Assembly (NCBI GenBank): GCA_036939975.1
Contig: JALLPB010000804.1
Coordinates: forward strand, 1 to 12,825
Origin: Cyclostephanos tholiformis
Lineage: Eukaryota > Bacillariophyta > Thalassiosirophyceae > Thalassiosirales > Thalassiosiraceae
Direction of reading: 5' to 3'
DNA length: 12,825 nucleotides
The notes beneath the pieces were generated by a model that searched no databases, was not told where the DNA came from, and saw nothing but the letters and a program-made list of their open reading frames with translations. Positions within the stretch are counted from its first letter, which is position 1; each line of letters starts with the position of its first letter. This document shows positions 8,842 through 12,825 of this stretch, in pieces. Made by a program: the position numbers and the translations under genes.

Positions 8842-9495
8842 ATCTACCAAGAATGAAACATGGCTATCCCCCTGGGTATTGCATTGGGCCTATGATACAC
8901 CATTGCACCGCCAAGTACCATGCTTGCCCCACCTCCTCAGCTGCCGTCTCTGCCTAGGGTTCCACATGTTCCATGATTAGTGACAGCACTTCATGGGGCA
9001 TCAATGGGTGCCCTGCCCTATGGATCTTGTCAAAGAGGACCCTGGGGATGTGGAGTAGGCAAGGGACCATTGTCTCCATCTCTTCAGTTCCTGCCAGAGG
9101 TGTCCACAAAGTTCCTCTATTCAAATTGTTGCCTTCATTATGTGCGATGACAACCGGGCCTTCCTTTGCCTCCTTCACCTTTATTTCTTGCTTGGTTCCT
9201 CTGGACTCGTTGGCTTCATTGTGTTGCACTAGCTGGTATGAATATCCTACTCAGGTGGTTTTCTTGTATACTCTGTCAATTCTGAGTCCGTGGCTGCGAG
9301 ACCACTCTGGTGCAAACTAGGCAGGTATTTGGTGTTTTTTGGCTCCAGGGGGGGGTGTGCATGCTCACCCCTTTGTTGCTTAAATCTATTCCTAAACCCT
9401 ACCTGCAGCCACTTGTCATGGTCCACAGTGCTTTTGCCTGCAGAATGGGCCCCCCCATTCCCCTTGCCGTGTGCACGTGGCCTGTCTGTTCCTCA
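8842..9495 (-). pseudogene. Decayed unrecognised coding relic abutting the LTR
   Basis: On the minus strand an 81-codon open stretch (9495 down to 9249), without an ATG, is followed in another frame by an open stretch from about 9250 to 8957. That frame then continues past a TAG at 8954-8956 and another at 8864-8866 up to the LTR edge. The predicted residues are charged and hydrophilic, as in a soluble protein (for example NNLNRGTLWTPLAG and PCLLHIPRVLFDKIHRAGHP), and codon-coherent across the stops. This suggests a gene or transposon fragment with two internal stops and a frameshift near 9245. I do not recognise the family. It stops exactly at the LTR junction, so the retroelement may have inserted into it; the other half would lie left of the window. 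The opposite strand has a 115-codon ORF (8973-9320) that I consider the shadow. Confidence 0.35.
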
Positions 9496-9594
9496 CCACA
9501 AAAAAATGGGAGCAGTGAGGAGATCTGTTACACCTATTATTTAAAATGCCTGATTTTCTACAATACATGAGAAATTCTTGATACAAGTGAAAAA

Positions 9595-9905
9595 CCACTT
9601 TTTGGACCACGATTTTGGTCTATTTACACACAACTCCACTTTCTAGGAGTGCTCTTAGTGGCCATTTGATGATCGAATCTGGAAAAACCAAAAAGACCAC
9701 CTTAAAGTACAGGGTTAGAACTACCCATGCCTTGTTTATCTCATTGTTCATTAATGTGTTGCAATCAGGGTCATTGAAATGATTTTGTTTAAAAAAATTG
9801 TTGGCCACTTTTTGGACTAAGCCTAGCAAAAAAGCAAAAAAAAAATACACACATCTTTTTTTCAAATTTCTGCATCTCTGGAGCAGTTGATCATCTATTT
9901 ACACA
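9595..9905 (+). repeat. Duplicated pair of short modules
   Basis: CCACTTTTTGGAC occurs at 9595-9607 and 9805-9817, and a third partial copy, CCACTTTTTGG, is at 11151-11161. The first two copies are each followed by TCTATTTACACA (9619-9630 and 9894-9905), in the same order but at different spacing. This could be remains of a duplicated small element that later diverged. Confidence 0.4.
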
Positions 9906-10143
9906 AGCTTTCCTTCCCAATTGGTTCCCAATGGTAAGGCTGTAGACATACATGCTGATGGCAACCTCCTTTGACCAACAGCGGTCTCTCAACTACCAGC
10001 CACCATTGCACACTAAAAAACACACGACTCACAACAACAAAAAACATAAAACTTGACCACCATGGTCCCCCCACCCCACCGCCCTCCAGCATCTCAAATT
10101 TTATAGGTGCGTCCAATCACCATATGTTGCGCAATTGATATCG

Positions 10144-10174
10144 ATCGCCGCATCACGGCGATGTAATTTTTTTT
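10144..10174 (+). repeat. GC-rich hairpin followed by a T8 run
   Basis: ATCGCCG (10144-10150) and CGGCGAT (10156-10162) form a perfect 7-base-pair stem with a 5-base loop, followed by T8 at 10167-10174. The layout resembles a hairpin-plus-T terminator, or the 3' end of a small RNA ending at a Pol III T-run. No A/B boxes, tRNA fold or other RNA gene was recognised upstream. Confidence 0.35.
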
Positions 10175-10671
10175 GGTACAACTAACTATTTCTTTATTTT
10201 ATTGACTATTTTCTTCAGGCGGCGGTGTGGCATGCTTGCTGACTAAAGGTGAGTTTTTAACGATGATTCTTGTGCGTTTTCACAGCTGCTGCATCATAAC
10301 AATGCACACTAACCCCAGCTATCCAGTAATATTTTTTTGCCTATGAAGATTTAATTTTCATCTAGTTTTGGCTTGGTTTTGGCTGGGGGGGAGGGTTGTC
10401 ATGGTCACTATGTTTTGGGGAAGGTACTTAGGTATTAGCTGCACCATAAGTATATCGATACATGGTAGTTTCATAATAAGTATCATAGTATCTTAGTAAA
10501 AATAATATAAATACTTATGAAAATAAAAACTGTTAAGTGTAGAGTAGTCACACTATCCAAAGTAGTTCAGATGAGTGCAAAGCATGATTGTTTCTCACTT
10601 GAAATTTGTGAAAAACAATAATGCTTCACAACCATCCAAAACCAACAATGAAATTTGTTTTTTAGTATCTC

Positions 10672-10728
10672 ACATAGATAGGAACTGGTCTCCTAATTTT
10701 TGTTGCTCACCCTCTACATAGATAGGAA
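10672..10728 (+). repeat. Direct repeat ACATAGATAGGAA, two copies
   Basis: Identical 13-base copies lie at 10672-10684 and 10716-10728, 44 bases apart. The intervening sequence is T-rich. It may be a target-site or slippage duplication; no gene is associated. Confidence 0.45.
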
Positions 10729-11243
10729 TACATTTTAAAATGGAGTTTTTGCCCTTTTAAGCCCAACTAATACATTTATAAAAATCGTTATATCCCCCTC
10801 TAATATTTGCTAAATGACCTAACTACTGGGGCATGGCAGTATGATATTTTATGTCCCATCAATATTGTCTTGCTGGGTGCTTCTGACGCTTGTCACCATT
10901 GCCTCAAGGAGACTGAGACCCTTGCGCAGCTTCTGCCATTTTCAGAAGCCTCTTTTGTTGGAATCATTCTTCCGCTTGCAGCTATTCTGTCATGATGAGC
11001 ATGGTGCAGGGATCCTTTACATCACTCTGCAAAAAGAAATGAGGCAATAGTAATGCTGCAATGGTGCTCGGGGTTGGTGAATAGGTAGTGATTAAAAAAA
11101 TCTATTTTAAAATTTTTTCTTCTGTGTAAATCTTGTGTAAATTTTTGATCCCACTTTTTGGGTCTTGGCCAAAAGGCATTCCATCCATGGCCATCGATCA
11201 AGTGGTAGGAATGCAAAAAAAACTTATCCTCTTACTCTCAAAG

Positions 11244-11359
11244 CTAAATCTATCATACCGTATATGTCGTGGGATAAGCATCACCGGGGGATAAGCATCA
11301 GACACTAAATCTATCATATTTAGCACCAACCCTATAAGCACAAATAAGCTAAATCTGTC
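11244..11359 (+). repeat. Interleaved short direct repeats
   Basis: CTAAATCTATCATA is at 11244-11257 and 11305-11318, with a related CTAAATCTGTC at 11349-11359. Between the first two, GGGATAAGCATCA occurs twice (11271-11283 and 11288-11300, 17-base period). The nested arrangement lies about 150 bases before the 172-codon ORF. It could be a subterminal repeat block of the DNA transposon suggested to the right, or a small minisatellite. Confidence 0.5.
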
Positions 11360-11512
11360 GATTTCTTGCCAAATCCTACACATTTGCCTTAATTAGATAT
11401 GCTAAATTGATCCGCCTTGAAAAGACCTTTCTGGCAATACCCACTTTGCTGTTGGTTCCTCTGAGAAATTACACCCGGCAGTGTGTAATCATACTGAAAA
11501 AAACACACAACC

Positions 11513-12031
11513 ATGGCCAATTGCTCTCATAAGGCCGCTATGGCCACTCCTCCACCCGGCATTGTCGTTGAGATTGTCGGCACATTAATGGGATACCAAG
11601 GCCGCTCCTGTGAGGAGCACACAGTTTGTGGCTCTGTGCTGGAAGAGGACATGGTTGTGCACTTTTGGAAGGTGCAGGTTTTGATTGAAGGTCACAAGGA
11701 GACTGCAATCGCTTGGTATTGGGTGACGGATGGAATCGATTGCTGTCATGTTGGGTTCTTAATGCGTCACATGGTCAAACATGCTGTGCACTATGATGGG
11801 GCGCTCACACAGGTGATAAGTGTATTTGGTGGCAATGAGGAGGAGTGCAATAGGGAGGAGCGGCGGCTGGTTCATGCAAACAGGGGGTACTGCCATGCAA
11901 CAATAATCTCTTGCTTGCCAATGGAGGATGAGACAAAGGCAAAGAAGCATGTGGCAAAGAAGCATTGTTGGGGACAACGAGACGAAGAATGTTTCATAAA
12001 CAGCGATGACGAGAAGTATTCTAATTTTTAG
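11513..12031 (+). CDS. Hypothetical 172-residue protein, possible DNA-transposon accessory ORF
   Basis: An intact ORF starts at an ATG in good eukaryotic context (ACAACCATGGCC) and ends at TAG 12029-12031, with an AATAAA at 12087-12092. The protein has no signal peptide or membrane segment. It begins with an Ala/Pro-rich stretch, then a compact Cys/His/Trp-rich core with GTLMGYQGR, VHFWKVQVLIEGHKETAIA, YWVTDGIDCCHVGFLMRH and GYCHATIISCLP, then a Lys-rich and acidic tail. The alternating hydrophobic pattern suggests a small beta-rich domain, possibly nucleic-acid-binding; I do not recognise a named family. It converges on the decayed transposase at 12100 with only 68 bases between the stops, so the two probably share a mobile element. 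Its openness next to a broken transposase may mean selection or recent activity. Function unknown. Confidence 0.65.
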   Translation: MANCSHKAAMATPPPGIVVEIVGTLMGYQGRSCEEHTVCGSVLEEDMVVHFWKVQVLIEGHKETAIAWYWVTDGIDCCHVGFLMRHMVKHAVHYDGALTQVISVFGGNEEECNREERRLVHANRGYCHATIISCLPMEDETKAKKHVAKKHCWGQRDEECFINSDDEKYSNF

Positions 12032-12086
12032 ACTTTTAATTAATTAGTTGAGATATAAATGATCGTTGCCATAGATTTTATCATAG

Positions 12087-12092
12087 AATAAA
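12087..12092 (+). terminator. AATAAA polyadenylation signal
   Basis: AATAAA lies 55 bases after the stop of the 172-codon ORF, in AT-rich sequence and just before the convergent transposase stop. This is the standard position for a eukaryotic cleavage and polyadenylation hexamer. No transcript evidence is available. Confidence 0.5.
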
Positions 12093-12099
12093 GATTAAA

Positions 12100-12825
12100 T
12101 TAGTTATCATTGCCCCCAATATTCCCCTCCTCTTGTCCCCCCACCTTCGGGAACCATTCGTAGCCTGTCTTCAACCAAGCATTGCAGCAGATCCCCACTT
12201 CGCTCTTCATCTCTGCCATTGCCCGATCAACCCACCCCGCAACATCACGCCTCATTGGCAGGCTTGTTGTGCCACGAATGACTCCTTCAGCAATCATCCA
12301 TGACAATCACTGCCACCTGACACGATCCTTGAAAGGCTTATTGAAGCCAACATTGACCGGCTGGCAGAGGGAAGTGCATCCGCCCAGGACCCAGGATGTG
12401 CTTCACCTCAATCCCCAGCTCCTAAATTCTTGTCACTGCCAAAGCCATCATATGGCAATGGTAGCTGTCAAGGATGAGGAGGGGGGTGACATCCTCGGGA
12501 GCATTGGCAACATACGGTTTAAGTACCGTGTTGACCCATGCGATCATCACCTCCTCGTCCATCCAGGCACTGTCCTGGCAGCGATAATTGTGTATTGTTG
12601 GATAATCACAGAATTCTTTCCTAGCAATGCATTTGTCAGACTTTCCCTTAAAAATGACATCGACGGAAGCACTAATCCCGCAGCCATGATCATCACCGCC
12701 ACTGTGGCATCCTTTGTGTCATGCGTGGAAGTACGAATGTGCCAACCACCTCCAGGGTCCTATTAGTTGAATACGCAGTTTTGGTAATACGCAGTTTAAG
12801 TCAATCGCGAGAAAGGAGCATCGCT
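12100..12825 (-). pseudogene. Decayed pogo/Tigger-type DDD transposase (DDE_1 superfamily)
   Basis: Read on the minus strand across several frames, this is the catalytic core and C-terminus of a cut-and-paste transposase. In order it shows RTSTHDTKDATVAV, then AWMDEEVMIAWV, then LLILDSYHCHMM with the second catalytic Asp (12467-12469), then GCTSLCQPVNVGFNKPFK, and a C-terminal NAWLKTGYEWFP near the TAA at 12100-12102. Family members have Asp in the QPxDxG block; here it is Asn (12352-12354). In-frame stops are TAG at 12422-12424 and TGA at 12307-12309. Frame changes occur near 12385, 12660 and 12735, and a 16-base tandem duplication lies near the window end. The N-terminal DNA-binding part is beyond 12825. 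The gene cannot make a working enzyme. A plus-strand ORF over 12182-12766 is its antisense shadow. Confidence 0.85.
12770..12801 (+). repeat. 16-base tandem duplication within the transposase relic
   Basis: Two adjacent 16-base units start AATACGCAGTTT at 12770 and 12786; the second differs at two bases near its end. Sixteen is not a multiple of three, so the duplication would shift the frame, matching the frame change seen in the minus-strand relic here. It fits a slippage event after the gene lost function. Confidence 0.7.

Larger units (their letters stand above)
9496..11512. other. AT-rich repeat-bearing region without a convincing gene
   Basis: The stretch has many A/T homopolymers and only short ORFs on both strands, none with recognisable motifs. 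It holds several short duplicated modules (listed separately), a GC-rich hairpin followed by T8, and an inverted pair CATAAGTAT (10445-10453) and ATACTTATG (10511-10519). It reads as intergenic DNA or very old mobile-element debris. Confidence 0.6.

Noticed and set aside
8973..9320. Plus-strand 115-codon ORF
   Set aside because: The minus-strand translation is more hydrophilic and codon-coherent. The plus product is Ser/Leu/Cys-rich as in shadow ORFs. The choice is not certain.
9620..10116. Minus-strand short ORFs
   Set aside because: Homopolymer-driven translations rich in Phe, Lys and Val with no motif.
10219..10248. Possible 30-base exon between TTTTCTTCAG and GTGAGT
   Set aside because: The splice signals look good, but no neighbouring exon or coding context supports a gene, and the next intron would be only about 37 bases.
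10807..11050. Overlapping short plus-strand ORFs (62 and 69 codons)
   Set aside because: No start context, motif or family signal, and they overlap in different frames of low-complexity DNA.
12182..12766. Plus-strand 194-codon ORF
   Set aside because: It lies antisense to clear transposase motifs on the minus strand and has no recognisable features.
1..12825. CRISPR array, tRNA or rRNA gene, prokaryotic operon
   Set aside because: No regularly spaced repeat-spacer pattern, no cloverleaf and no Shine-Dalgarno-linked gene chain was seen.

Overview
The window looks like nuclear DNA of a eukaryotic microbe, most likely a stramenopile alga such as a diatom. The reasons are an intron with eukaryotic splice signals inside a retroelement, a pogo/Tigger-type DDD transposase relic of a kind I associate with diatom genomes, an unusual Gag zinc knuckle, and AT-rich flanks full of homopolymer runs. 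The taxonomic call is an inference; no host housekeeping gene or rRNA is present.

Positions 1-8841 are almost all of one Ty3/Gypsy-type LTR retrotransposon, visibly GC-richer than its flank. Only the last 105 bases of its left LTR are in the window. A primer binding site follows directly, then a Gag-protease ORF (156-2588), a predicted 179-base intron (2585-2763), a very long Pol reading frame (to 8368) and the right LTR (ending at 8841). Pol carries reverse transcriptase, RNase H, a long extra domain, an HHCC-type integrase with a GPY/F-like module, and a long C-terminal extension. Both frames are intact. The Gag-Pro stop codon lies inside a GTGAGT 5' splice site, and removing the intron joins Gag-Pro to Pol in frame (predicted 2677 residues). 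Unspliced RNA would give Gag-Pro and spliced RNA Gag-Pro-Pol, so splicing could set the Gag:Pol ratio.

The extra domain between RNase H and integrase (about 4949-6007) follows the motif order of a C5-cytosine DNA methyltransferase, including the C-terminal motif IX/X region. The catalytic Pro-Cys-Gln, Glu-Asn-Val and Gln-x-Arg-x-Arg signatures are gone. It is best read as a captured and degenerate methyltransferase fold.

From 8842 the sequence is host-like or older transposon debris. A decayed, unrecognised minus-strand coding relic (8842-9495) abuts the LTR, so the element may have inserted into it. From 9496 to 11512 there is AT-rich, homopolymer-rich sequence with short duplicated modules and no convincing gene. 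An intact small ORF (11513-12031, 172 aa, good start context, AATAAA downstream) then runs tail-to-tail into a decayed DDD transposase (12100-12825, minus strand) with stops, frameshifts and a D-to-N change at a catalytic position. These last two probably belong to one old DNA transposon whose far end lies outside the window.
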